A stretch of 64,000 nucleotides of DNA from assembly GCA_934168245.1 (NCBI GenBank), contig CAKPMY010000008.1:3856-67855 (forward strand), in the 5' to 3' direction. A program made the translations under genes and the position numbers. Each line of letters begins with the position of its first letter. The stretch's first letter is position 1. Of this stretch, positions 45,229-53,579 are shown one piece after another. A model generated the notes under the pieces. That model was not told where the DNA came from. It did not search any database and saw only the letters and a program-made list of their open reading frames with translations. Origin of the DNA: an uncultured Bacilli bacterium (GTDB lineage: Bacteria; Bacillota_I; Bacilli_A; RF39; UBA660).

Positions 45229-46503
45229 ATGTTTGTAGATGAAGTCGAAATAAGAGTAGAAGCAGGAAATGGTGGCGATGGTTGCACTGCTTTTCGTCGT
45301 GAGAAATTTGTTGAAATGGGAGGACCATTTGGAGGTAATGGAGGCCATGGAGCAGATATAATTTTTAAAGTTGATCAAGGCTTACATACTTTACTAGATC
45401 TACGTTATCAAAAAATCTTAAAAGGTAAAAAAGGTGAAAATGGTCGTGGTAAAAATCAAAATGGTAAAGGTGCCGAACCATTAGTTGTCAAAGTACCTCA
45501 AGGAACTGTCGTAACAGATCTAGAAACAGGTTTAATTATTGCTGACCTTTCTAAAAAAGATCAAGAAGAAATAATTGCTAAAGGTGGTCGTGGTGGTAGA
45601 GGAAATACAGCCTTTAAAACCCAAACCAATACAGCCCCAGACTATTCTGAAAACGGTGAAGAAGGGGAAAGAAAAAATCTAAAAGTTGAAGTAAAGCTTC
45701 TTGCCGATGTTGGCCTAGTAGGTCTACCTAGTGTTGGTAAAAGTACAATTATTTCTGTAATATCAAAATCAAAACCTAAAATCGCGGCTTATCACTTTAC
45801 AACTTTATCTCCAAATCTAGGAGTAACTAAAGCCAGTGATGGTCGTAGTTTTGTTGTTGCTGACTTACCAGGTTTAATAGAAGGTGCCTCTCGTGGAGAA
45901 GGTCTAGGAGATAAATTCTTACGTCATATTGAACGAACTAAAGTAATCGCTCATGTAATAGATATGTCTGGTAGTGAACTACGTGACCCTTACGAAGATT
46001 ATCTTTTAATAAATAAAGAACTAGAAGAGTTTAATCCTAAACTATTATTAAAACCTCAAATAATTATTGCTAATAAAATGGATTTACCAAATGCTAAAGA
46101 AAATCTAGAAAAATTTAAAGAAAAAGTCAAAGCAGAAATATTTGAAATCAGTGCCGCAACTAATTCTGGTCTTCAAAAAGTAGTAGATAGACTAGCCGAT
46201 TTATTAGACTCTATTCCAAATAATCCATTATATGAAGATAATCAAATCGAAAGTCACATATTATACAAATTTAAAAAAGAAGAACCATATACTATAACAA
46301 GAGAACCAGATGGAGTATGGGTAATATCTGGTAAAGAAGTAGAACGTATCTTTAAAATGACTAAGTTCAATAGTGAAGAAGCAATCTATCGTTTCGCAAA
46401 AAAACTACGTCGTCTAGGAATTGATGCTAAACTAGAAAGTCTAGGTGCCGAACCAGGCGATCAAGTACGTATTCTAGATTTCTACTTTGATTATAAAGAC
46501 TAA
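45229..46503 (+). CDS. obg: GTPase Obg (CgtA)
   Basis: Ribosome-associated GTPase for 50S assembly and stress response, 424 aa. Seen: glycine-rich Obg fold (1-157; GNGGDGCTAFRREKFV, GGRGGRGN), G domain with GLPSVGKST (G1), the DLPGLIEGA G3 and NKMD G4, then a C-terminal OCT domain from about 345 (YTITREPDGVWVISG). AGGGAGG Shine-Dalgarno. The gene order L21-Prp-L27-Obg is the usual Firmicutes one; Obg here has its own promoter behind the rpmA terminator. Confidence 0.97.
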   Translation: MFVDEVEIRVEAGNGGDGCTAFRREKFVEMGGPFGGNGGHGADIIFKVDQGLHTLLDLRYQKILKGKKGENGRGKNQNGKGAEPLVVKVPQGTVVTDLETGLIIADLSKKDQEEIIAKGGRGGRGNTAFKTQTNTAPDYSENGEEGERKNLKVEVKLLADVGLVGLPSVGKSTIISVISKSKPKIAAYHFTTLSPNLGVTKASDGRSFVVADLPGLIEGASRGEGLGDKFLRHIERTKVIAHVIDMSGSELRDPYEDYLLINKELEEFNPKLLLKPQIIIANKMDLPNAKENLEKFKEKVKAEIFEISAATNSGLQKVVDRLADLLDSIPNNPLYEDNQIESHILYKFKKEEPYTITREPDGVWVISGKEVERIFKMTKFNSEEAIYRFAKKLRRLGIDAKLESLGAEPGDQVRILDFYFDYKD

Positions 46504-46518
46504 TTAAATGGAGGGCCT

Positions 46519-47187
46519 ATGTTGACGATAAGTACTTTTAACATTCAGAATAAAGAAAGTAAAACTAAAGCAACCGATATAATTAACTATATTACTACTA
46601 ATAAAATTGATATAATTAATCTTCAAGAACTATATCCAAGTTGCGAAAAAGAGTTACGTAAAAACCTAAAAAACTATACGATAACCGGCAAATATCGCTA
46701 TCTTTACTTTCCAAAGATAAATGAATCAAATCCAATCATAACCAATCAAAAAATTACTAGTACCAAAACTTATCATCTCCCACATCTTCCCTCACTCTTA
46801 AATAGAATTATCACAAGAACTACTATAACTGTTGATAATAGAGAAATAACTATTTTAAATACTCATCTTGATTATAAATATCAACTAGCCAAAAAAAGAC
46901 AACTGCAAGTTATATTAAAATTAATCAAGAAAGAAAAAAATCCCATTATCTTAACTGGGGACTTTAACCTAAAAAATAATAAAGAATTATTTAATAATTT
47001 CGTAAAAGAATTAGAAAGACGTAATATTTATCATGTTGAAATAGATGAAAAGACTCTAAAAACATCTAAGTATAAACGAGCAATCGATCATATTTTTCTA
47101 TCTCGTGACTTTAAACTACTCGATAAAAAAGTCATAAAAGATATTAAAACGAGTGATCATTATCCCGTACTTATAAAAGTAATCTAA
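46519..47187 (+). CDS. endonuclease/exonuclease/phosphatase-family hydrolase
   Basis: A 222-aa EEP-superfamily enzyme. All catalytic words are present: FNIQN (metal-binding Asn), NLQEL (Glu), LNTHLDYK, LTGDFNLKN, AIDHIFLS and the final SDHYPV. No signal peptide, so it acts in the cytosol. Family members cleave phosphodiesters in DNA, RNA, lipids or phosphoproteins; the substrate is not predictable. It starts behind GGAGG, 15 bp downstream of obg, and is probably cotranscribed with it. Confidence 0.9.
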   Translation: MLTISTFNIQNKESKTKATDIINYITTNKIDIINLQELYPSCEKELRKNLKNYTITGKYRYLYFPKINESNPIITNQKITSTKTYHLPHLPSLLNRIITRTTITVDNREITILNTHLDYKYQLAKKRQLQVILKLIKKEKNPIILTGDFNLKNNKELFNNFVKELERRNIYHVEIDEKTLKTSKYKRAIDHIFLSRDFKLLDKKVIKDIKTSDHYPVLIKVI

Positions 47188-47218
47188 CATTAAATATTTA
47201 GCCAAGAAAGGACTAATC

Positions 47219-47917
47219 ATGTTAAAAAGTAATCTTACAGAACAAGACTTAAAAATTAAAATAGAAGCCTTTCTTCAGGCTCATCCAGATTATTATTCTG
47301 AAGAAGAGAAGAAGTATATTAGAGAGTGTGCTGCCTGGGGACTATATACCGATTTTTCTGATGCTCTTTTACGACAAATATATGCCGAACTTGACTTAAT
47401 GCCTGATGAACACAATATCTATTTAGGTTTTATAAGTTTAATTTCTAATATTTATGGTTTAGATAAAAATATCGTTGAAGTAGGTGGAGGTAAGATTCCA
47501 AGTCTTGCTAAATATATTGCTCTAAAACAACAAACAGGGACTATCACCGTATATGACCCAAGTTTAGTAGTGACAACAACGCCTCATCCTAATCTAATTC
47601 TAAAAAAAGTTCCTTTCTCTAAAGATTTACCTGAACTAAGCCCAGATCTTCTAATCGGTTTTATGCCAACATCCGCAACTGAAGAAATGTTAGAATACGC
47701 TTACCAAACTAAAACAAACTTCTTAATCGCTTTATCTGACATGACCGATGCCTTCGATGTCTATGAACAAGATGAGATTTGGACCCATTGGCAACAAGAA
47801 ATAATCTATAGTGCCAGTCGCAAAGTAGAAGAGAATGGTCTTGGTAAACTAAAGATTCTAACTCTAGATAAATACGACAATCCATATCCCATAATATATA
47901 CTAATAAAAAATATTGA
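47219..47917 (+). CDS. unknown protein, possible Rossmann/methyltransferase-like fold
   Basis: A 232-aa cytosolic protein. Helical N-terminal third (1-85), then NIVEVGGGKIPSLAKYI followed by GTITVYDPSLV, which resembles motif I and the acidic loop of SAM-dependent methyltransferases. No further diagnostic motif is seen and methyltransferase activity is a weak inference. AAAGGA Shine-Dalgarno. It lies 31 bp behind the EEP gene and likely ends the obg transcript. Confidence 0.82.
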   Translation: MLKSNLTEQDLKIKIEAFLQAHPDYYSEEEKKYIRECAAWGLYTDFSDALLRQIYAELDLMPDEHNIYLGFISLISNIYGLDKNIVEVGGGKIPSLAKYIALKQQTGTITVYDPSLVVTTTPHPNLILKKVPFSKDLPELSPDLLIGFMPTSATEEMLEYAYQTKTNFLIALSDMTDAFDVYEQDEIWTHWQQEIIYSASRKVEENGLGKLKILTLDKYDNPYPIIYTNKKY

Positions 47918-47948
47918 CTATAATTTACATATATAGTATAAAAAATGA

Positions 47949-47976
47949 TTGCCTAGGCTACATTTTGTGATATAAT
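47949..47976 (+). promoter_or_regulatory. promoter of the Hpt-REC gene
   Basis: TTGCCT (47949-47954), 16-bp spacer, TATAAT (47971-47976) with an upstream TG (extended -10). Confidence 0.7.
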
Positions 47977-48011
47977 CAAAATAGATTAAAATTACGAAAG
48001 TGGGATAAAAT

Positions 48012-48884
48012 ATGAACGACGAAAATTATTTAATAGAAAATGGAGTAAATGTAACTAAGAGTCTAGAACTATTTGGAGACATTGACACCTATAATGAAAT
48101 AGTTGGTGAATTTTTAGTAAGTTCTAAAGAGAAACAGGCTAAACTTCAACAATCAAAAGAAGAAAAAGATATGGCTAATTATACTATCTATATCCATTCT
48201 TTAAAAAGTGATGCTCAATATTTTGGCTTTACTAAATTAGCCGAAATGGCTGAAATTCAAGAACAAAAGAGTAAAGATGGTGATGTTTTCTACATATTTG
48301 AACATTTCCAAGAATTAAATGATGAAATTGAAAGAATGGTTGGTGTAGTTAAAAAATACTTATATCCTGAACCAGAAGAGACTGCTGCTCCTGCTGCGGC
48401 TCCACAAGAAGCCACTCCTTCCCCTGCAACTCCAGCCCCAACACCAGTAGTAGTACAACCAGCTCCAGTAGAAGAAAACTTACCAGAACCATACAATCAA
48501 AAGACAATTTTAGTAGCCGATGACTCTAACATTATCCGTAACTTCGTAAAAAGAATATTCAGTGATAAATATAATGTAGGAGTAGCCCAAAATGGTGAAG
48601 AGGCTCTACAAATTATAAAAGCCAACCTTGCCAATGAAGAAATAGTAGCCTTACTACTAGACTTAAATATGCCAAAAGTAGACGGTTTTGCTGTTTTAGA
48701 TTACATTAACGAAAACCAATTATTTAATAAAATACCAGTTTCTATAATTTCTGGAGACTGCTCAAAAGACACTATCGCTAAAGCCTTTGGTTATCCAATA
48801 GTTGACATGTTAGCAAAGCCATTCACTGAAACAGATATCAAGCACGTTGTAGAAAAGACAATTTATTTTAAAAATATTGACTAA
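48012..48884 (+). CDS. Hpt-receiver two-domain phosphorelay protein
   Basis: A 290-aa cytosolic protein with a histidine phosphotransfer (Hpt) domain, residues 1-118 (H62 in HSLKSDA), a Pro/Ala/Thr-rich linker (about 119-158), and a CheY-like receiver, 163-285 (D170-D171, phospho-acceptor D217 in LLDLNMPKVDG, S247, K269). There is no kinase or output domain. It would pass phosphate between a separate kinase and a regulator, or act by itself as a protein-binding switch; no kinase gene is in the window. Monocistronic with its own promoter and a bidirectional terminator. Confidence 0.92.
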   Translation: MNDENYLIENGVNVTKSLELFGDIDTYNEIVGEFLVSSKEKQAKLQQSKEEKDMANYTIYIHSLKSDAQYFGFTKLAEMAEIQEQKSKDGDVFYIFEHFQELNDEIERMVGVVKKYLYPEPEETAAPAAAPQEATPSPATPAPTPVVVQPAPVEENLPEPYNQKTILVADDSNIIRNFVKRIFSDKYNVGVAQNGEEALQIIKANLANEEIVALLLDLNMPKVDGFAVLDYINENQLFNKIPVSIISGDCSKDTIAKAFGYPIVDMLAKPFTETDIKHVVEKTIYFKNID

Positions 48885-48889
48885 TTAAA

Positions 48890-48920
48890 AAGAGTAATTT
48901 CAAAATTACTCCTTTTCTTT
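48890..48920. terminator. bidirectional terminator
   Basis: GAGTAATT, loop TTCAA, AATTACTC (48892-48911). A-rich on the left and T-rich on the right, between convergent genes. Confidence 0.75.
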
Positions 48921-49232
48921 TACCTTAAATTCTTCTCCAACTTTAAAATAATCACTGACTCCAATCGGTGCTAAATATATATAACTAACTTTTCTCTTTG
49001 GTAAAATAAACTTATCCGTCTTAAACTTTTTATATATATAAAGAATCTTGTTTTCCTTATCCGTCATAATAACATCAATCTTCTGACAAAACCAATATGT
49101 TGAAAGTCCTTTTTTCTTTAACATATAAATGTCTTCTATCGGATCTAGAAAAAATTTTAAACTCTTAAGTCTTAACCAAAATGTATTTAAAAAGATAACG
49201 TCATATACTTTTTTTCCTACTTTTATTTTCAT
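48906..49232 (-). CDS. DUF192-like protein
   Basis: A 108-aa protein on the minus strand. The middle (TYWFCQKIDVIMTDKENKILYIYK) followed by SYIYLAPIGVSDYFKVGEEF recalls the DUF192 pattern (F.M..T..PLDI.F.D..g.I......LELPaG......GD). The conserved GM/F of true DUF192 proteins is changed and the protein is short, so it may be a divergent member. GGTGAT lies before the ATG. Function unknown. Confidence 0.65.
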   Translation of the reverse strand: MKIKVGKKVYDVIFLNTFWLRLKSLKFFLDPIEDIYMLKKKGLSTYWFCQKIDVIMTDKENKILYIYKKFKTDKFILPKRKVSYIYLAPIGVSDYFKVGEEFKVKEKE

Positions 49233-49356
49233 ATCATCACCGCTTCCTCTTGAAAAATTATATCATAAATACGAAAAGTTATTAAATAATAATATAAAAT
49301 CTTTTCCAATTATTAAAAATGTGTTATTATTAAAAAGGAAATGAGGAGGTATAAGT

Positions 49357-50079
49357 ATGAGTGGACATTCAAAATGGGCAACAATTCATCGTAAAAAAGG
49401 ATTATTAGATGCTGCTAGAGGAAAAGTTTTCCAAAAACTAGCCAAAGAAATTATGGTAGCAGCCAAGTCAGGTAGTCCTGATCCGAACCAAAACTCATCT
49501 TTAAGATTAGCCGTTGATAAGGCAAAGGCTCAAAACATGCCTAAAGAAAATATTCAAAAGGCTATTGAAAAAGCAACTGGTGGTACAGACGGAGCAAACT
49601 ACGAAAGTGTTCGTTATGAAGGATACGGTCATGGAGGCGTAGCATTCATGGTAGACTGCCTAACAGACAATCGTAATAGAACAGCCTCACAAGTACGTAG
49701 TGCTTTTACTAAAGCCGGAGGCAATCTTGGTACAGACGGTTCTGTAAGTTACATGTTCGAACGTCGTGGTTCAATTGTAATACCTGGTGATTATGACGAG
49801 GATACAATGATGATGACTGCTTTAGATGCTGGAGCCTTAGATTTTGAGAAAGTAGAAAATACTTATGTAATTACTACTGATACTTCTAATTTTACACCTG
49901 TAAAAGAAGCCTTAGAAAAAGAAAATGTTAAAGAATTCCTAGAATGTGAATTAACATATATTCCAAACATGGAAGTAGAATTAGATGAAGAAGGACAAGA
50001 AAAAGTCATGAAATTAGTAGATACACTAGAAGACTTAGATGATGTTCAAGATGTTTATTATAACTTAAAAGGCGAATAA
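49357..50079 (+). CDS. YebC/PmpR family DNA-binding protein
   Basis: A 240-aa YebC-family protein, first described as a transcription regulator and more recently linked to translation of difficult sequences. It begins with the invariant MSGHSKWATIHRKKGLLDAARGKVF, identifiable from MSGHSKWATIHRKK, and holds AKAQNMPKENIQKAIEKATGG, SSVSYMFERRG-like GSVSYMFERRG and a C-terminal LEDLDDVQDVYYN. GAGGAGG Shine-Dalgarno. A strong terminator separates it from ruvA. Confidence 0.95.
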   Translation: MSGHSKWATIHRKKGLLDAARGKVFQKLAKEIMVAAKSGSPDPNQNSSLRLAVDKAKAQNMPKENIQKAIEKATGGTDGANYESVRYEGYGHGGVAFMVDCLTDNRNRTASQVRSAFTKAGGNLGTDGSVSYMFERRGSIVIPGDYDEDTMMMTALDAGALDFEKVENTYVITTDTSNFTPVKEALEKENVKEFLECELTYIPNMEVELDEEGQEKVMKLVDTLEDLDDVQDVYYNLKGE

Positions 50080-50095
50080 TAAATAATAAAATAAT

Positions 50096-50150
50096 AAAAA
50101 AGAGCACACCTAAAGTGAACGATTTAGTTCATAGTTGCTCTTTTTTCTTT
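50096..50150 (+). terminator. intrinsic terminator of yebC
   Basis: AAAAAGAGCA at the base pairs with TGCTCTTTTT; an inner GTGAAC/GTTCAT stem and then a T-run. Confidence 0.85.
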
Positions 50151-50253
50151 CCTAAAATTGTTATATAATAATTATTGAACAAAAGTTATCAAAATATAAG
50201 TAGAAAGGAATTTAATATAGGTTGATAAGACCAGATTAAATTATCGTGATTTT

Positions 50254-50817
50254 ATGTATGACTATATAACTGGAACAGTTACCAGTTTAAAAAATAATGC
50301 TATTGTTTTAGATAATAATGGTATAGGATACTTAATATATGTATCTAATCCATATTCATTTGAAGTACAAAAAGAATATAAAGTCTATGTTTACCAACAA
50401 GTAAAAGAAGATGAAAACAGTCTTTTTGGTTTTAAAACACTAGCCGAAAAAGAATTATTCTTAAAACTGATTAGTGTAAAAGGCTTAGGTTGTAAAATGA
50501 CTTTACCAATTTTAGCAGTAGGAAATGTAGAAGGTATCATGGATGCTATCGAAAGAGAAAATATTCTTTACTTGAAAAAGTTTCCTAAGATTGGTGAAAA
50601 ACTAGCCCGTCAAATAATTCTCGACTTAAAAGGCAAACTAGAATTTATTGGTGTAGGTATATCAGATGATGAATTAACTACTAGTGAAGAACTAAAAGAA
50701 GTCCTACTAGGTTTAGGTTACAAAGACAAAGAAATAAAAGGTGTTCTTGCTAAAGTAAATAAAGATTTAACAATCGAGGAACAGGTAAAAGAGGCTTTAA
50801 GATTACTATTAAGATAA
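50254..50817 (+). CDS. ruvA: Holliday junction helicase subunit RuvA
   Basis: A 187-aa junction-binding subunit of RuvAB branch migration. Seen: OB-fold start MYDYITGTVTSL, QQVKEDENSLFGFKTLAEKELF, helix-hairpin-helix KGLGCKMTLPIL and FPKIGEKLARQIILDLKGKL, and a C-terminal domain that touches RuvB. The ATG has only a weak GTGAT Shine-Dalgarno; a better AAGGA lies at 50205-50209, too far off. The 174-bp upstream gap carries TATAAT near 50162. ruvB follows at 10 bp. Confidence 0.95.
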   Translation: MYDYITGTVTSLKNNAIVLDNNGIGYLIYVSNPYSFEVQKEYKVYVYQQVKEDENSLFGFKTLAEKELFLKLISVKGLGCKMTLPILAVGNVEGIMDAIERENILYLKKFPKIGEKLARQIILDLKGKLEFIGVGISDDELTTSEELKEVLLGLGYKDKEIKGVLAKVNKDLTIEEQVKEALRLLLR

Positions 50818-50827
50818 GGGTGATTAG

Positions 50828-51829
50828 ATGAAAACTGAAAATGTTATAAAAACATATTCTCTAGAAGATGATCAAATAATTGATAATACTATCAGACCAG
50901 AAACAATTAGTGAATACATTGGTCAAAGTGAAGTAAAGGAAAATATCAAAATATTCGTAGAAGCCGCAAAAATACGTAATGAGGCTCTAGATCATGTCTT
51001 GTTATATGGTCCTCCTGGTCTTGGTAAAACAACCCTTGCTTTTATCATTGCTCATGAACTTGGAACCCATATAAAAACAGCCTCTGGTCCAAGTATTGAA
51101 AAAACCGGAGATCTAGCCGCTATTCTTTCTTCTCTTGAACCGGGCGATGTCCTATTTATTGATGAAATACACCGTATGCCAAGATATATAGAAGAAGTTT
51201 TATATCCTGCCATGGAAGACTTCTCATTAGATATTATTGTTGGTAGCGAAGGAAATACAAGAAATATAAAAATAGATTTACCACCATTTACTCTTGTTGG
51301 AGCAACAACTAGAGCCGGCGACTTGTCAGCCCCATTAAGAGATAGATTTGGTATAATATCTAAACTACAATTCTATACAACTGAAGAACTATGTGCTATT
51401 GTAAAAAGAACTTCTCGTGTTCTAAATATGGAAATAGAAGAAGATGCTGCCTTTGAATTAGCCAAACGTAGTAGAGGAACCCCAAGAATTGCCAATAGAT
51501 TATTTAAAAGAGTAAGAGACTTTGCTCTCGTAAAAGGCAATGGCAAAATCGATCTTGCTATTACAAAAGAAGCTCTAACTCGTCTTCATATTGATGAATT
51601 AGGTCTAGATAAAACTGATCATGATATGTTACTAGCAATCATTAATAAATTTAATGGTGGCCCAGTTGGAATTGAAGCCTTAAGTAGTTCAATCGGTGAA
51701 GAAGTAACCACTATAGAAGATGTCTATGAGCCATATCTTCTTCAAATAGGTCTCTTAAAAAGAACCGCTCGTGGTAGAATGGTAACTGATAAAGCCTACG
51801 AAGCCCTAGGCATAGAAAAAAATAATTAA
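50828..51829 (+). CDS. ruvB: Holliday junction helicase motor RuvB
   Basis: The 333-aa AAA+ motor of branch migration. Seen: IRPETISEYIGQ, Walker A GPPGLGKTT, Walker B LFIDEIHRM, sensor 1 GATTRAGDLSAPLRDRFG, arginine sensor RGTPRIANRL and a winged-helix C-terminus. GGGTGATT lies before the start. Second gene of ruvA-ruvB-queA, 11 bp before queA. Confidence 0.97.
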   Translation: MKTENVIKTYSLEDDQIIDNTIRPETISEYIGQSEVKENIKIFVEAAKIRNEALDHVLLYGPPGLGKTTLAFIIAHELGTHIKTASGPSIEKTGDLAAILSSLEPGDVLFIDEIHRMPRYIEEVLYPAMEDFSLDIIVGSEGNTRNIKIDLPPFTLVGATTRAGDLSAPLRDRFGIISKLQFYTTEELCAIVKRTSRVLNMEIEEDAAFELAKRSRGTPRIANRLFKRVRDFALVKGNGKIDLAITKEALTRLHIDELGLDKTDHDMLLAIINKFNGGPVGIEALSSSIGEEVTTIEDVYEPYLLQIGLLKRTARGRMVTDKAYEALGIEKNN

Positions 51830-51840
51830 CAGGAGGAAAT

Positions 51841-52866
51841 ATGAAAGTAGAAGATTTTGATTATAATTTACCAGAACATTTAATTGCTCAAACACCACTA
51901 GAAAAAAGAGATACCTCTAGACTATTAGTTCTAGATAAAAAAACTGGTGAAATAGAACATAAACATTTCTATGACATCATAGAATATTTAAACGAAGGAG
52001 ATACTCTTGTTTTAAACGATACTAAAGTTTTACCGGCTAGATTAATTGGTGAAAAAGAAGAAACTAAAGCCGTAATAGAAATACTATTATTAAAAAATAT
52101 TTCAGGCGATGACTGGGAATGCTTAGTAAAACCTGCTCGTCGTATCAAAGTAGGGACTATTGTAACTTTTGGAAATGGACTATTAAAGGCCCAATGTATT
52201 AAAGAGGAAGCCGACGGAATTAGACATTTTACTCTAATTTATTCTGGTATACTAATGGAAATATTAGAACAACTAGGAACGATGCCTTTACCACCATATA
52301 TTCATGAAAAACTAGAAGATCAATCAAGGTATCAAACTGTCTATGCTAAAGAAGTAGGTAGTGCTGCCGCTCCTACTGCTGGTCTTCACTTTACTAAAGA
52401 CTTACTAGAAAAAATTAAACAAAAAGGTATAAATATTGCCTATGTAACTCTTCATGTTGGCCTAGGAACCTTTAGACCAGTAAGTGTTGATACTGTCGAA
52501 GAACATGAAATGCATACAGAGTATTATCAAATGTCTAAAGAAACCGCTGAACTATTAACTACCACTAAGCAAAATCACAAAAGAATTATTGCTGTTGGCA
52601 CAACAAGTACTAGAACTCTAGAAACTATCATGACAAAATATAATGAATTTAAAGAATGCTCTGGTTGGACTAATATTTTTATCTATCCTGGCTACAAATT
52701 TAAAGCCATAGATGCCTTAATTACTAACTTTCATCTTCCAAAATCAACACTAGTAATGTTAGTATCTGCTCTTGCTGGAAGAGAAAACATCTTGAATGCT
52801 TACAACATCGCTGTCCAAGAAGAATATCGTTTCTTCTCCTTCGGTGATGCTATGTTCATCAAATAA
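51841..52866 (+). CDS. queA: tRNA preQ1(34) S-adenosylmethionine ribosyltransferase-isomerase QueA
   Basis: A 341-aa enzyme that adds the ribosyl part of SAM to preQ1 at tRNA position 34, forming epoxyqueuosine. Seen: FDYNLPEHLIAQTPLEKRD, LVLNDTKVLPARL, GSAAAPTAGLHFT, HVGLGTFRPV and TSTRTLET. AGGAGG Shine-Dalgarno. It is grouped with ruvAB and lies one gene before tgt, so the two queuosine enzymes remain close. No preQ1 riboswitch is seen. Confidence 0.97.
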   Translation: MKVEDFDYNLPEHLIAQTPLEKRDTSRLLVLDKKTGEIEHKHFYDIIEYLNEGDTLVLNDTKVLPARLIGEKEETKAVIEILLLKNISGDDWECLVKPARRIKVGTIVTFGNGLLKAQCIKEEADGIRHFTLIYSGILMEILEQLGTMPLPPYIHEKLEDQSRYQTVYAKEVGSAAAPTAGLHFTKDLLEKIKQKGINIAYVTLHVGLGTFRPVSVDTVEEHEMHTEYYQMSKETAELLTTTKQNHKRIIAVGTTSTRTLETIMTKYNEFKECSGWTNIFIYPGYKFKAIDALITNFHLPKSTLVMLVSALAGRENILNAYNIAVQEEYRFFSFGDAMFIK

Positions 52867-52869
52867 TTC

Positions 52870-52898
52870 TTGTTATATCTATTAAAAAGTAGTATAAT
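52870..52898 (+). promoter_or_regulatory. promoter of the GreA-family gene
   Basis: TTGTTA (52870-52875), 17-bp spacer, TATAAT (52893-52898). Confidence 0.75.
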
Positions 52899-52930
52899 AT
52901 GAAACGTTCGACTAAAAAGGAGGAAAAAGA

Positions 52931-53446
52931 ATGAAATTAGTTCCCGAGCAGTTAGAAAGTATCGAAAGAGAACTTGCTGAAAAGAGAAAAATGGTAGGAG
53001 ACAAAGACTATTTAGAAGCCGCAAGACTAGAAATTTTGCAGTCCCTAAAAAGTGATGGTAGCAACCGTGATGATACTACTGAAATGCAAATGTTTAAAGC
53101 CCATGCTGATATAAGAACTTTAAAAGGTATTACAGGTAACTATGAAATAGTTGATACTCCAACTGGTAGTGTTATTGAAATTGGTAGTAATTTTACTGTA
53201 GAGTTTTCATCAGGTGCCGAAAGAAGTTTTGTTTTAGTAGAAATAGTAGAAGGTCTAGACAATCCAATGGGTTATGCTACTGTAGAAAGTCCATTTGGCC
53301 AAAGTGTTATTGGTAAAACTGTAGATGATGATTTTTCATATACTGTTGGCTCATCTAAACGTGAAATATCTGGTACTATCAAATCAATCAATACTAAAGA
53401 AAAAAACACTAGCAAAGTCAAAGTAAAAAAACTAACTAGATATTAA
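52931..53446 (+). CDS. GreA/GreB-family transcription elongation factor
   Basis: A 171-aa protein of the Gre-factor layout: an N-terminal coiled coil (about 1-70, with the acidic DNRDDTTE-like tip, here SNRDDTTEMQ) and a C-terminal FKBP-like domain (VIEIGSNFTVEF...ERSFVLVEIVEG...ESPFGQSVIGKTVDDDFSY). Gre factors rescue backtracked RNA polymerase. The C-terminal part departs from standard GreA (no clear SP[LI]G.AL), so it may be a lineage-specific Gre-like protein binding RNA polymerase. AAGGAGG Shine-Dalgarno, own promoter. It interrupts the usual queA-tgt order. Confidence 0.85.
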   Translation: MKLVPEQLESIERELAEKRKMVGDKDYLEAARLEILQSLKSDGSNRDDTTEMQMFKAHADIRTLKGITGNYEIVDTPTGSVIEIGSNFTVEFSSGAERSFVLVEIVEGLDNPMGYATVESPFGQSVIGKTVDDDFSYTVGSSKREISGTIKSINTKEKNTSKVKVKKLTRY

Positions 53447-53525
53447 TACATCTAAAAGTAAGCAAACATCTAAAAAAATAAAAACTATACATAATTAAGT
53501 AAATTGAGGAGCAATCCTTTTTTTA

Positions 53526-53554
53526 TTGTTTTTTTCTCAAAAATCCCTTATAAT
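53526..53554 (+). promoter_or_regulatory. promoter of tgt
   Basis: TTGTTT (53526-53531), 17-bp spacer, TATAAT (53549-53554). A short AGGA...TCCT hairpin with a T-run at about 53506-53525 just before it may end the upstream transcript. Confidence 0.7.
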
Positions 53555-53579
53555 TATAAGGACAAAAGGAGAGATACCT

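Noticed and set aside
50205..50239. Five-codon leader ORF (TTG ATA AGA CCA GAT TAA) before ruvA
   Set aside because: The AAGGA upstream is 12 bp away and TTG is a rare start, so support is too weak to list as a gene.
51800..51845. preQ1 riboswitch before queA or tgt
   Set aside because: Gaps before queA (11 bp) and tgt (promoter plus about 20 bp leader) are too short for the aptamer.
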